Shown: positions 24,594-32,772, numbered from the stretch's first letter. The stretch is DNA of 57,408 nucleotides from JBBDRW01 sp040905265 (GCA_040905265.1 JBBDRW010000019.1:1-57408), one strand, 5' to 3'. Made by a program: numbers and translations. The notes: a model not told the origin generated them from the sequence alone.

Positions 24594-25442
24594 TCAGGGG
24601 CGTTTGCCGAAAGCCCCGGAGCCAGCTGCCCGTAATCCCGGTAACCGATCCAGTGCCTTGTTGCCGACTACCCCGATACAGGCCGGTATTGAGTCGAACT
24701 CCAGGATTTTTGCAATGGCCAGCCGGTGATACCCCAGGCCGCCGAAAAAGGGGGTTCCGTCATCTCCGATGTGAATCAGAATCCCGTCCTGCTCCCGGAA
24801 ATTCCCGGAATTGATCTCATCTCTTGTTTTCAACCGGCCTTCCTGCCGGATCTCCTGAAAGGTTCTGTCCAGTTCAGCGTATCTTGTGGCCATATCATCC
24901 AGGGTAAGATGGCCATACTTTTTGGTCTGCAGCATATAGTCGTAGACCCCGAGCTCTTCCCAACTCTTGCCATCCCGCCAATGTCCGAAACAGTAGGCCA
25001 TTCGAAAATCTTCGGCGACCGGCCGGACGTCCCGGACCTGATCCCAGTCGATGACCAGCCCGCTTGAATCGGAGCGGTTCATCCCTGTCACCCTCTTGAT
25101 CTCCTCTCTGGGGATGAACTCCCGCACATCTGCCGGGTTGACCCAGATTCTCTCCTGAAACCGGGGGGCATGCGGGCCGTACCGAAGGATGTTGAAGAGA
25201 TCTCTCGGCATCCCCGGATATCTCTTTTGAACGATTCTCCAGGGTTTTTTCGCTATATTCCACAGGGCAGTTCCGGCAGTTCCGTTACGGATATGTTTTG
25301 ATATTTTTTTGATCGGGCCGATATCCATCAATGGAGCGTCAGGTGGCTGGAAATATGGGTCAAACAGCCAGGGGCGATTATGCCGGTTTATCGCTGGGTT
25401 GCATCGGGATAAAGTAAAGAATACCTGCCGGGGAAGAAACAT
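24594..25442 (-). CDS. Hypothetical protein with ParB/sulfiredoxin-like C-terminal segment
   Basis: A 282-residue basic cytoplasmic protein, convergent with the export gene. The N-terminal part (HIRNGTAGTALWNIAKKPWR) is not a domain I can name. The C-terminal part has a ParB-nuclease-like core, IHIGDDGTPFFGGLGYHRLA followed by IAKILEFDSIPACIGVV; the G-x-HR-x-A-I-A segment is the phosphate-binding block of ParB/Srx-fold proteins. Proteins with this layout recur beside glycan clusters, by my recollection. There are two start choices: the listed start, after an A-rich leader typical of this phylum, or an internal ATG at 25328 giving MDIGPIKK. Function is unknown. Confidence 0.65.
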   Translation of the reverse strand: MFLPRQVFFTLSRCNPAINRHNRPWLFDPYFQPPDAPLMDIGPIKKISKHIRNGTAGTALWNIAKKPWRIVQKRYPGMPRDLFNILRYGPHAPRFQERIWVNPADVREFIPREEIKRVTGMNRSDSSGLVIDWDQVRDVRPVAEDFRMAYCFGHWRDGKSWEELGVYDYMLQTKKYGHLTLDDMATRYAELDRTFQEIRQEGRLKTRDEINSGNFREQDGILIHIGDDGTPFFGGLGYHRLAIAKILEFDSIPACIGVVGNKALDRLPGLRAAGSGAFGKRP

Positions 25443-25763
25443 TTTTATTTGGTGGAATGCGGGAATTCAACGTTCCCCAACTCCGGAATTCCCATGATTT
25501 CCCCCGATTTTCCGGTGTATTCGGTCGAAATCGGAAAAAAAGTAAAATTCTAATGTTTCTCGTAAGTAATTGAAAATGAACTGATTATAACAGTTATTCA
25601 GAATTATTTTAGCCAAAAACCTCCCTTTTTGAAAATTTTTTGTAACAAATTGGTTCCAGCTTTCTCCTTATAGGTAGAGAATGGTCAAACGATCCTGGTT
25701 CAACGGCTTGTGAATCAGGAGTGATGATTACCTATATTTGGTCACTATAAATTGAGAAAATCC
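25443..25763. other. Divergent AT-rich intergenic region
   Basis: This lies between the ParB-like gene (leftward) and the TPR membrane protein gene (rightward). It is AT-rich throughout and probably carries promoters for both. Only the rightward one (25708-25740) is recognisable. No gene, repeat or hairpin of note was seen. Confidence 0.45.
25708..25740 (+). promoter_or_regulatory. Bacteroidota-type promoter candidate
   Basis: TTG at 25708-25710 and TATATTTG at 25733-25740, a perfect match to the TAnnTTTG -7 box of this phylum. The spacer is about 22 bp, slightly longer than the usual 19-20. The predicted start site is close to 25747, which favours the ATG at 25764 over the upstream TTG at 25752. 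Confidence 0.45.
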
Positions 25764-26519
25764 ATGAGTAAACAGAACCCCATACCCGAAGAACTGGAAC
25801 GGAAGATAGATCAATTCATCCGCAACCGGATGACTCCGGAGGAGATCGATGACCTCTGGGTGGAACTATTGCAGGAGGAGGAGTACATTGAGTACCTGCA
25901 GACCTCGGCGAATCTGAAAGAGATCGTCAGACGGAGAACCAAATCGAAATCCCGCCCTGTTGTCGGTCGGATTCACGGCGTGAGTTCCTGGAAACGTACT
26001 GTTGCAGCGGCCGCTGCGATCCTGATTATGGTGGCCGGCTCTATCGCCCTCTATTACTCGACCGGAGAGCTTCAATCGGTAGAGCCGATAGCATCTATTG
26101 AACTGGACTACTACAGATCGGGCGATTCCCAGGTTGTTGAAACTGAAACCGAAGCTGTGATCCGGGAGGCGATTATTCTGGTGAATGACGGCCACTACGA
26201 TGAGGCAATCCGGGTACTGGATGAGCAGATTGAGGTGACGGAGGATCCGGACCTGTGTGCATCTCTGCAGATCAATGCAGGCTCTATCATGTACAATACC
26301 GGACACTACCGGGATGCCCTTGAGCGGTTTCAGCATGTTGTTTCCAATGATGAGGGAGATGCTTTGATTCGTGAACGCGCGCTCTGGTTTCTTGGCAACA
26401 CCCATTTCCAGCTAAATGAGATGGACGAAGCGCGTACTGCATTCCGGATGGCCTATGAGCTTAACGGCGCATACAGCAGGATAGCCCAGAGCTATCTGAG
26501 AGCGCTGACACCCTCCTGA
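25764..26519 (+). CDS. Single-pass membrane protein: anti-sigma-like N-terminus, periplasmic TPR-like domain
   Basis: A 251-residue protein. The first ~60 residues (ELERKIDQFIRNRMTPEEID then LQEEEYIEYL) resemble the cytoplasmic helical domain of zinc-less anti-sigma factors: a short helix, an 'M-T-P-E-E' turn and an acidic second helix. One membrane helix follows (TVAAAAAILIMVAGSIALYY, about residues 79-98). The rest is helical and TPR-like (GHYDEAIRVLDEQIE, GHYRDALERF, NEMDEARTAFRMAYEL) and should be periplasmic. I chose the ATG rather than the TTG 12 bp upstream because of the promoter position. It converges on the CHAT gene with 22 bp between stops, and an ECF sigma gene lies 4.4 kb away. 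The anti-sigma role is inference. Confidence 0.75.
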   Translation: MSKQNPIPEELERKIDQFIRNRMTPEEIDDLWVELLQEEEYIEYLQTSANLKEIVRRRTKSKSRPVVGRIHGVSSWKRTVAAAAAILIMVAGSIALYYSTGELQSVEPIASIELDYYRSGDSQVVETETEAVIREAIILVNDGHYDEAIRVLDEQIEVTEDPDLCASLQINAGSIMYNTGHYRDALERFQHVVSNDEGDALIRERALWFLGNTHFQLNEMDEARTAFRMAYELNGAYSRIAQSYLRALTPS

Positions 26520-26541
26520 GTATCCCATTCTGCAATAAGCT

Positions 26542-29500
26542 TCAGGCTGTTTTCAGGCTCTTCTGCTGCTTTCGGGTTGCCCAGACTCCTGCGGTGAAGA
26601 GGAAGAAGAGGGCGGCATAGACCGGGAATGTGCCTGGCTTCCGGGTCATCGGGTTGTTCTCGCCGTTCAGCATATATGGCCCCCAATAGTGGGGATTTGC
26701 ATTCTTGTTTTTCAGGAAATGGAGCTTTGCCTCCCGAAGGGAACCGGATTTGGAGCCCCCCAGGTTGATCTGTTTGTAGAATTCGATGGCAAAGTCGGAT
26801 GCATATTGGTCATTTACAGACCAGGAGTTGAGGATGAGGCTACGTGCACCGGCATATCGCAACGCCCGGCTGATCCCCATGATGCCGGACCCCTGAAAAT
26901 AGCGGCCGGATCCAGACTCGCATGAGTTGAGCATGATCAGGTCACTTCTGAGGTTGAGGTCAAAGAGTTCATAGGCGAATATCTGCCCGGATATACCGTT
27001 AGCATCGTCTGCTGGTTCCTCTCCGGGAGCAAGGTAGAGCCTGGAGAAGAGAGGGTCCTCTTCCGATATTTTGCTGTGCGTGGCCAGGTGCAGAATCCGT
27101 GCATTGGCCGCACTCTTGATAAAGTTTTCCGGAGTTGCCCTGGCTTCTGTAAATGAGGAGAGGTTTTGGAACCGGGTCAGCTCTCCACGGATAGCTTCTA
27201 CCTCGTATGGCGCCATTGGCAATGTTACCAGTTGTTCTCCCAGGGCTGATTCCTGGAATTGTGATATCCCGAAACCTGCATAGTCCAGTTCATAGAGTGT
27301 GCCCGGCGTTTGGGTCATGTACTCCTGGAGGTTGTTCAGATAGCGGACTTCCATCGATTCGATCAGATAGCGTGCGGAACCGTAGCTCGCGGCGTGTTGC
27401 GGGATCCCGGTAGGGAGGACGTCCAGCGGAAGCTGGTAGAGGTAGCTGTCCGGGACGACAATCAGCGAGGTGACCGAAGGGGGCAGGTTCTCAAGGTTGA
27501 GATAGGAGTAGACGTCATGCAGCCGGAGCAGATCGGTATCTCCGTTGGTAATACCTGTGATGGCTTCTTCAAACAGCGCCTCATGCTCTTCATTCATGGG
27601 AATCTTCTGTACGTTCAGTTCATCTGCTGTAATCTGAACCAGATAGAGCTGGCCGGCAATTCGTGTCATGTGAAGAATTGCCTGATTGCCTCTGAGCCTG
27701 GCCTGAATGGGCCATACGCGAAGATCTCCGGATAGACGGTTCCCGTCTCGTTGTGGCATGAGCTGATTTTTTTGAGCCATAAGGGCAGCAATCTCATTCC
27801 GGATGGGGAGGTGTTCGGATTCCGGCGCGACCAGCAGCTGTTTTCGGAGTCGGTCGATCCGGCCTGCAAGGATTTTCTCCTCTGCAAGCGCCTCTTCACT
27901 CATCCTCTCGGAGGTGATCAATTTGTTGTCGAAGAGGGAGGCGTCATTGATCGTCTTGATACGGTCCAGCAGGGAGATCGTCTCGGCATACCGGTTCTGG
28001 CTGATCAGCATATCTGCATAGGTCTGAAACAGGTCCAGATAGGAATCCTCGACATGCCAGTACCCCCCTTCGTGGTCGGCACTGGTGGCAGCTCGCTCAA
28101 GGACCTGCTGGGAGGCAGTGGCCAGTATCCGGTCGGCCTGCCGCTCCCTTCCCCGCTCCAGTGCGAGCAGCGCCTCCACTTCTCTCGCCTTGATCAGGAT
28201 ATCGAAATCGACGACTGTAACGTCATGGATGTTGAATTCGCGGATCTGTGCTTCTGCATGGCTGATCTCTCCGGTTTCATAATAGATCTCTGCCAGATTG
28301 GCCAGGGCGTCCAGGTAGACCGGGTTGTTGTTGTTCTCTGCACTGATCTCAGCGATCCGTTTGTAGATTCCGGTGCTCTCTGCCAGCCTTTCGGTCTCCC
28401 TGTAGAGGGAAGCCCGTTCATGTAGCAGTCGAACATCAAGCCTGTAGTCGGTTGCGGTTGCTTCGGTCAGAAGTTGTTCCGCTTCCTCCAGATAACTTGC
28501 AGCCGTATCCGGTTGATTGAGGTTCCTGAAATGAGAAGCCATGGAGAGAATGATCGAAGCGAGTTCGTTTTTATTACCCGTCCGCTCGGCCAGTTGCCGG
28601 GCCTCGTCGATATAGTTCAGGGAGAGATCCCAGTTCCGGTTGTTACGGTAGTAGACATGGAGGTTTCTGTATATCCCGAGTTGCAGGTTGTGGTTATCCT
28701 GAACCTGGGCGTGTGAGAGTGCTCCGAACTGTGCTTCCAGATAGTTATCGATCTCTCCGAGTTTGTAATAGGCCAGGCCGAGATTATTGTACAGGCGGGC
28801 CCGCACATTACTGTCTGCAATTTCATTTTCTTCCAGGACAGTCTCGATCAGGGATTTTGCTTCATGATATTTCCCGATCAGATAGAGGTTTGCCCCGTGA
28901 TCTGCCGTCACGGCCATCAGGTTTTCTCTGTCATTCAACTCCTCAGTGAGCGGGATGATGTACTCCCGCTGGAGATGAAGGCTGCGGTCGACCTGCCCGG
29001 CTCTGTAGACGGCGAATTCGAGCCTCCAGTAGAGGTTTCGTTTCGGGGTGATGTTCGGCAGATGGCGCAGTTCCAGAAAGGAGTTATATCGCTGTGCCAT
29101 CTGGCCATACTGCTGGCTGTTGTAGAGCGCATTGAGCAGGCTTGCCTGAATCAGCTCCCAGTGAAATGGATCCGGATACTCAGTCTGGTGGAATTCGGTT
29201 ATTTGCTGAGCGATCTCTCTGTAAACATGTTCGGAGCTTTCGGTGAACTGAAAACCGAGATTATAGGCAGTGATCAAAAACATGGAAAAATCCCACTCAT
29301 CCCGAAGCAAGAAAGCAGGGTCGATCTCTCTGGAGTAGGCGAGGCGGCGATTCAGTTCCTGGAGCCTCGTTACTGGCTGTCCGGAGTAGAACTCTTCGTA
29401 ATAACGGATCTTTTCCATCTGCTCACCTCTCAATAGTTGCAGAAAGAGATGGAGATGCTCACTCTCAAACTCCAGGGCGATCTGGTGAATCGCATCGTTG

Positions 29501-29760
29501 ACAGACTCTTCGTTCGCCAGATGGTGAACCCACTCCTGCCCGAGCCGGTCTCCGGTTTCAACTACCTGCTTTTTGCGGGTTTCATTTTCTCTGGCCAATG
29601 TAAGCAGCGCCCAAACCGACTCGTCTACAGCTTTCTCCTGCTGGATATTAGTGTGATAAATCTCTATCTGTCTGTCTGCCGGAATAAAGGATGGTTCAAT
29701 TCTCTCCAATCCCTGAGCAGGCAGCTGCAATAAGAGTACGAATAGCCAAGCCATATGCAT
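26542..29760 (-). CDS. Exported TPR-CHAT (caspase-like) protease, membrane-anchored
   Basis: About 1072 residues. A signal peptide (MHMAWLFVLLLQLPAQG) starts at an internal ATG; the frame is open 49 codons further upstream, but that extension has no export signal. A long helical array of tetratricopeptide repeats covers roughly residues 60-660 (for example ARLYNNLGLAYYKLGEIDNY). The C-terminal CHAT domain carries ILHLATHSKI (catalytic His at codon 27076-27078) and MLNSCESGSG (catalytic Cys at 26920-26922), so the dyad is intact. A final hydrophobic helix (FPVYAALFFLFTAGVWA) plus basic tail suggests inner-membrane anchoring with the protease outside the cytoplasm. CHAT proteases are relatives of caspases and separase; the substrate here is unknown. 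An adjacent lipoprotein and the TPR anti-sigma-like protein are candidates. Confidence 0.85.
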   Translation of the reverse strand: MHMAWLFVLLLQLPAQGLERIEPSFIPADRQIEIYHTNIQQEKAVDESVWALLTLARENETRKKQVVETGDRLGQEWVHHLANEESVNDAIHQIALEFESEHLHLFLQLLRGEQMEKIRYYEEFYSGQPVTRLQELNRRLAYSREIDPAFLLRDEWDFSMFLITAYNLGFQFTESSEHVYREIAQQITEFHQTEYPDPFHWELIQASLLNALYNSQQYGQMAQRYNSFLELRHLPNITPKRNLYWRLEFAVYRAGQVDRSLHLQREYIIPLTEELNDRENLMAVTADHGANLYLIGKYHEAKSLIETVLEENEIADSNVRARLYNNLGLAYYKLGEIDNYLEAQFGALSHAQVQDNHNLQLGIYRNLHVYYRNNRNWDLSLNYIDEARQLAERTGNKNELASIILSMASHFRNLNQPDTAASYLEEAEQLLTEATATDYRLDVRLLHERASLYRETERLAESTGIYKRIAEISAENNNNPVYLDALANLAEIYYETGEISHAEAQIREFNIHDVTVVDFDILIKAREVEALLALERGRERQADRILATASQQVLERAATSADHEGGYWHVEDSYLDLFQTYADMLISQNRYAETISLLDRIKTINDASLFDNKLITSERMSEEALAEEKILAGRIDRLRKQLLVAPESEHLPIRNEIAALMAQKNQLMPQRDGNRLSGDLRVWPIQARLRGNQAILHMTRIAGQLYLVQITADELNVQKIPMNEEHEALFEEAITGITNGDTDLLRLHDVYSYLNLENLPPSVTSLIVVPDSYLYQLPLDVLPTGIPQHAASYGSARYLIESMEVRYLNNLQEYMTQTPGTLYELDYAGFGISQFQESALGEQLVTLPMAPYEVEAIRGELTRFQNLSSFTEARATPENFIKSAANARILHLATHSKISEEDPLFSRLYLAPGEEPADDANGISGQIFAYELFDLNLRSDLIMLNSCESGSGRYFQGSGIMGISRALRYAGARSLILNSWSVNDQYASDFAIEFYKQINLGGSKSGSLREAKLHFLKNKNANPHYWGPYMLNGENNPMTRKPGTFPVYAALFFLFTAGVWATRKQQKSLKTA

Positions 29761-29788
29761 TCTGGATGGAACGTTGAGATCCCGATGC

Positions 29789-29818
29789 CAAAGACAGTAG
29801 TAACGGATACCTTGCAAT
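29789..29818 (-). promoter_or_regulatory. Promoter candidate for the CHAT gene
   Basis: Read on the minus strand: ATTG, an 18-bp spacer, then TGTCTTTG, one mismatch from TAnnTTTG. It ends 29 bp before the proposed ATG at 29760 and lies inside the upstream extension of the frame, supporting the shorter start. Not verified. Confidence 0.35.
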
Positions 29819-29920
29819 GTCTGGTATCCGGAACCGGAGTTTCGGGAGCCGATGTAATTAAGAAAGAATCGGGAGGCCTGAAAACTGCCCGAAACTGCAA
29901 ACTGCATAATTTTCTGGAAA

Positions 29921-29968
29921 TAAAAAACCCGATATCCTGACTCTGTTGGGCCGGGTTATCGGGTTTTT
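29921..29968 (-). terminator. Rho-independent terminator candidate
   Basis: Perfect 12-bp arms: AAAAACCCGATA (29923-29934) and TATCGGGTTTTT (29957-29968). On the minus strand the stem ends in a run of six T. It follows the small lipoprotein gene and would insulate it from the CHAT gene. The stem's A/T base pairs could also act on the plus strand. Confidence 0.6.
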
Positions 29969-29985
29969 ACACAGCTTCTTAAAGC

Positions 29986-30027
29986 AGAAGGTATGGTTTC
30001 CACCGCGCGATGGAAACCATACCTTCT
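29986..30027. repeat. Perfect 17-bp inverted repeat with 8-nt loop
   Basis: Arms AGAAGGTATGGTTTCCA (29986-30002) and its exact complement (30011-30027) around the loop CCGCGCGA. There is no T-run on either side, so it is not a standard terminator. It lies in the 3' untranslated region of the lipoprotein gene (minus strand), just before the terminator. Confidence 0.75.
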
Positions 30028-30106
30028 TGTTGTCAGCCTGTTAACAATCGAAATGTGGTGATTCTACTGTACACCAAAGGCTGTAGTGTTTGGACTGATC
30101 CACGGA

Positions 30107-30337
30107 TCAGTCGTCGCCTCCGGGAGGTGCCGGTCGAAGCGGATCCATGTCATCACCGCCGCCATTCAACCAGATCGTTTCCGGTGCTGCTTCGGCAGGA
30201 GCTTCCTGAGCCTCTTCAACTTCAAGTGAGTCGAGGTTAGCATCTGTTACGGACGCGCAACCTGCTGCGATTCCAAGTACAAGGATAAATGAGAATATAA
30301 TACCAAGCTGACGTTGAAGGTATATGATAGATTTCAT
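30107..30337 (-). CDS. Small secreted lipoprotein (76 residues)
   Basis: A 76-residue preprotein. The N-terminus has basic residues, a hydrophobic helix (LGIIFSFILVLGIAAGC) and the lipobox LGIAAGC, giving a lipidated Cys near residue 27. The mature ~50 residues are acidic and Ala/Glu-rich (EVEEAQEAPAEAAPE), then end in a Gly/Asp/Pro tail in which GGDD occurs twice (GGGDDMDPLRPAPPGGDD). It has its own promoter-like pair upstream and a strong terminator downstream, so it is probably abundant and transcribed alone. It lies between the CHAT and sigma genes; a role as CHAT substrate or sensor partner is speculation. No family recognised. Confidence 0.75.
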   Translation of the reverse strand: MKSIIYLQRQLGIIFSFILVLGIAAGCASVTDANLDSLEVEEAQEAPAEAAPETIWLNGGGDDMDPLRPAPPGGDD

Positions 30338-30901
30338 AACTATTATATGTTTATATTATTGATTCTAATGAATGGTGTGGATGAGTAATATATAATCAAT
30401 CTATATCGAATTGACAAGTATAATATAATATATACGATACAAAGAGTCTACAGTTTTTTTAAATTTTTTTAAGAAAACGGAAAAAAGATCGGTTTCGCAC
30501 TGTCCCGGAATGCTGTATATTGCCCTGAGATGATTCAGAGGCAGATTTATGCAGTCTGCTGATAAATCGAAATTTTTAATTTTTTTTTAAAAAGAGAGTG
30601 GTATCTGGAAAATTCAGCGAATTTGATGCCATTTTCGGAACTTGCCACTGCAGTTCCAGATGGAAGACTGCATGATATTCCCCGGCCGGCGAATTGTCAG
30701 GATCAATGCCAGGGGAATGTAATTATCACAGCTGCCGGTAACTGACAGGTTCGAAGCCTGCTGAAAATGAAATACGTTGGCTTTATAGATGAAAAGGGAA
30801 TTCTTTGCCTTGTACTATCCCTGGGGGAATCGTTTGACCATGCAACAACAATCTTTTATGGGTGAAATTGGCTCGGTTTTGAACCTGATGGAGAAGGTGG
30901 C
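30338..30901. other. 564-bp intergenic region
   Basis: Very AT-rich on the left (30338-30600), where the lipoprotein promoter lies, then more mixed. No convincing coding frame is seen. The right half has small hairpin-prone pieces, for example ATTCCCC (30677-30683) with GGGGAAT (30712-30718), and CAGG TTCGAAG CCTG at 30746-30760. An unrecognised small RNA is possible but unsupported. Confidence 0.35.
30413..30443 (-). promoter_or_regulatory. Promoter candidate for the small lipoprotein gene
   Basis: On the minus strand: TTTG (30440-30443), exactly 19 bp, then TACTTGTC (30413-30420), a partial match to TAnnTTTG. It gives a leader of about 70 nt. The spacing is canonical, but the -7 box is imperfect. 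Confidence 0.35.
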
Positions 30902-31471
30902 GTGGGAAGAGTAGACTTTTCAGATTTGGCGGAGGCGTTCCGTGAACAGGATCATAACCGGATGACCCGAATCCTGAATGAGCTGACACCCCGGCTGCGC
31001 AAATACCTCTATTTTGGACTTGGGGCGGACGCCGAGGTCGCGGATGATTGTATACAGGAGGTCTACGCCCGGATTTTTGAGAAGATTCGTGAGCAGGATA
31101 TTGAAGATGAGAAGAGCCTTTTGCAGTATCTTCTCCGATCCTGCCGGTTTGAATATATTCGGATTACCAATTTTGACAGGCGGTTTGAGGACATCTCGGA
31201 AGACGAGCTCAGTGATGAAATGAGCCAGGAGAGCCAACGGAACCGTCTGCTGGATGAACAACGTATGAAGATCCTCGAAGAGTGCATGGGCCTGTTGAGA
31301 GATCGGTACCGCGAGGTGATCAGTTACTACTTTTCGGATGATATGGATCATCCGGAGGATGCTATCGAGGAGATGGGGCTGACGCCCGGCCAGTTCCGGA
31401 CCATCAAATCCAGGGCTGTCAAAAAATTGCACGACTGTTTCAAGAAGAAGTCCGGTGGAAACAGTCATTGA
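30902..31471 (+). CDS. ECF-type RNA polymerase sigma factor
   Basis: A 189-residue sigma-70 family protein of the extracytoplasmic-function size class. Region 2 is seen at YFGLGADAEVADDCIQEVYARIFEKI-like sequence (key segment DDCIQEVYARIF, about residues 45-58), followed by a FEYIRI core-binding tail. Region 4 has LLRDRYREVISYYF, PEDAIEEMGLTPGQFRTIK and SRAVKKLHDCF, a helix-turn-helix for the -35 element. The start is GTG, with GGAGAAGG five bases upstream. No anti-sigma gene is adjacent; the nearest anti-sigma-like protein is the TPR membrane protein at 25.8 kb, beyond the CHAT and lipoprotein genes. That pairing is inference. Confidence 0.88.
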   Translation: MGRVDFSDLAEAFREQDHNRMTRILNELTPRLRKYLYFGLGADAEVADDCIQEVYARIFEKIREQDIEDEKSLLQYLLRSCRFEYIRITNFDRRFEDISEDELSDEMSQESQRNRLLDEQRMKILEECMGLLRDRYREVISYYFSDDMDHPEDAIEEMGLTPGQFRTIKSRAVKKLHDCFKKKSGGNSH

Positions 31472-31508
31472 TAAGCCGAACTACCGAAAAACAGTGCAGG
31501 ATGTGTAA

Positions 31509-31582
31509 ATTGTAAGTAGGATTTACAATGTGCACAGATAGTACGACTGGACAAATTGTAAATCCAATTGACAATTTGTCCA
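31509..31582. promoter_or_regulatory. Nested palindromes upstream of the DUF4143 ATPase gene
   Basis: A perfect 12-bp inverted repeat TGGACAAATTGT (31548-31559) / ACAATTTGTCCA (31571-31582) ends 20 bp before the ATG. A second, ATTGTAA (31509-31515) / TTACAAT (31523-31529), lies upstream. AAATTGTAA occurs in both, so they share a half-site, as expected for an autoregulatory operator. Confidence 0.5.
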
Positions 31583-31602
31583 CTTCCTGATACATTAGGG
31601 TT

Positions 31603-32772
31603 ATGATCTCCCGCGAACTTTCATCCCAATTACTTGAATCCGCACGTCGGTTTCCGGTGGTATCGGTCATCGGCCCCCGTCAATCCGGTAAAACCACACT
31701 CGTAAAGGCACTTTTCTCCGATTACAAGTACGTATCACTGGAAGACCTGGATAATCGAAAATTTGCGGGGGAAGATCCCCGAAATTTTTTGGACACCTAT
31801 CCGGAGAAAGTGATTCTTGATGAAGTTCAACGGGTTCCGGAACTGTTTTCCTATTTACAGACGCACACAGATCAAAAGGGGTCGGCAGGACAATATATAT
31901 TGACAGGATCTCAACATTTTTTAATGATGGAATCTGTCAGCCAGACGCTTGCCGGACGGACCGCCATTCACACTCTGCTTCCATTGAGTTGGTCCGAACT
32001 GTCAGGTTCTGTCGACAGTGAAATCGACTATACAGAGTTTCTTTTCGCGGGAAGTTTTCCAAGAGTATATGATAAAAAAATTCCGCCATCCGAGTTTTAC
32101 TCAACCTACATACAAACCTATGTCGAACGGGATGTCCGAACATTAAAACAGGTTTCAGATCTGACGGCGTTTCAAACGTTTGTCAAACTCTGTGCCGGGA
32201 GAATCGGGCAGTTGTTGAATCTTTCCTCACTTGCCAATGATGCCGGTATTACTCACAATACCGCCAAGTCATGGCTTTCACTACTTGAAACAAGTTTTTT
32301 GGTCGTGATTCTTAAACCGCATCATAAAAATTTCAACAAGCGGTTGATAAAATCCCCGAAGCTCTATTTTACTGATACAGGCCTGGCAGCTTCTCTTCTT
32401 GAAATTGAAACACCCTCACAGTTGGCTACACACCATATGGTGGGTCATCTTTTTGAGAATATGGTTGTTACAGAGTATTTGAAACATCGGTACAACCAGG
32501 GCAAAAGAAACAACGGTTTTTTTTGGAGAGATAAAACAGGCCATGAAATAGATCTGTTGATAGAAAAGGCGGACAAGTTGATCTCCATCGAAGTGAAGTC
32601 AGGTAAAACGGTTAATTCCGATTACTTCAGGAACCTCAAATACTGGCAATCACTTTCAGGTTCCCCATCTGATGATTCGTATGTTATTTATGGTGGAGAC
32701 AGTGACCAAAAACGTTCCCATGCCTCAGTCTGTGGGTGGAAAAAAGCGAGTCATCTATTTCAAAAAATATGA
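31603..32772 (+). CDS. ATP-binding protein, AAA-14/DUF4143 family
   Basis: A 389-residue ATPase. The N-terminal AAA domain has Walker A VIGPRQSGKTTLV (about residue 20), a Walker B-like KVILDEVQRVPELF and sensor segment YILTGSQHFLM. A winged-helix-like region (ITHNTAKSWLSLLETSF) and the C-terminal DUF4143 nuclease-like domain follow; its ETGHEIDLL-type site appears as DKTGHEIDLLIEKADKLISI with IEVKSG, matching the D-x-n-[D/E]-x-K pattern of restriction-endonuclease-like folds. The role of the family is unsettled. It stands alone, behind nested palindromes, and is AT-richer than its neighbours, suggesting a mobile gene. Confidence 0.88.
   Translation: MISRELSSQLLESARRFPVVSVIGPRQSGKTTLVKALFSDYKYVSLEDLDNRKFAGEDPRNFLDTYPEKVILDEVQRVPELFSYLQTHTDQKGSAGQYILTGSQHFLMMESVSQTLAGRTAIHTLLPLSWSELSGSVDSEIDYTEFLFAGSFPRVYDKKIPPSEFYSTYIQTYVERDVRTLKQVSDLTAFQTFVKLCAGRIGQLLNLSSLANDAGITHNTAKSWLSLLETSFLVVILKPHHKNFNKRLIKSPKLYFTDTGLAASLLEIETPSQLATHHMVGHLFENMVVTEYLKHRYNQGKRNNGFFWRDKTGHEIDLLIEKADKLISIEVKSGKTVNSDYFRNLKYWQSLSGSPSDDSYVIYGGDSDQKRSHASVCGWKKASHLFQKI

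Noticed and set aside
29761..29907. N-terminal extension of the CHAT protein
   Set aside because: It would remove the signal peptide from the N-terminus, and a promoter-like pair lies within it; the internal ATG is preferred.
30746..30760. tRNA-like T-arm (CAGG TTCGAAG CCTG)
   Set aside because: No acceptor stem, D-arm or anticodon arm could be folded within 100 bases upstream; the acceptor complement does not fit.
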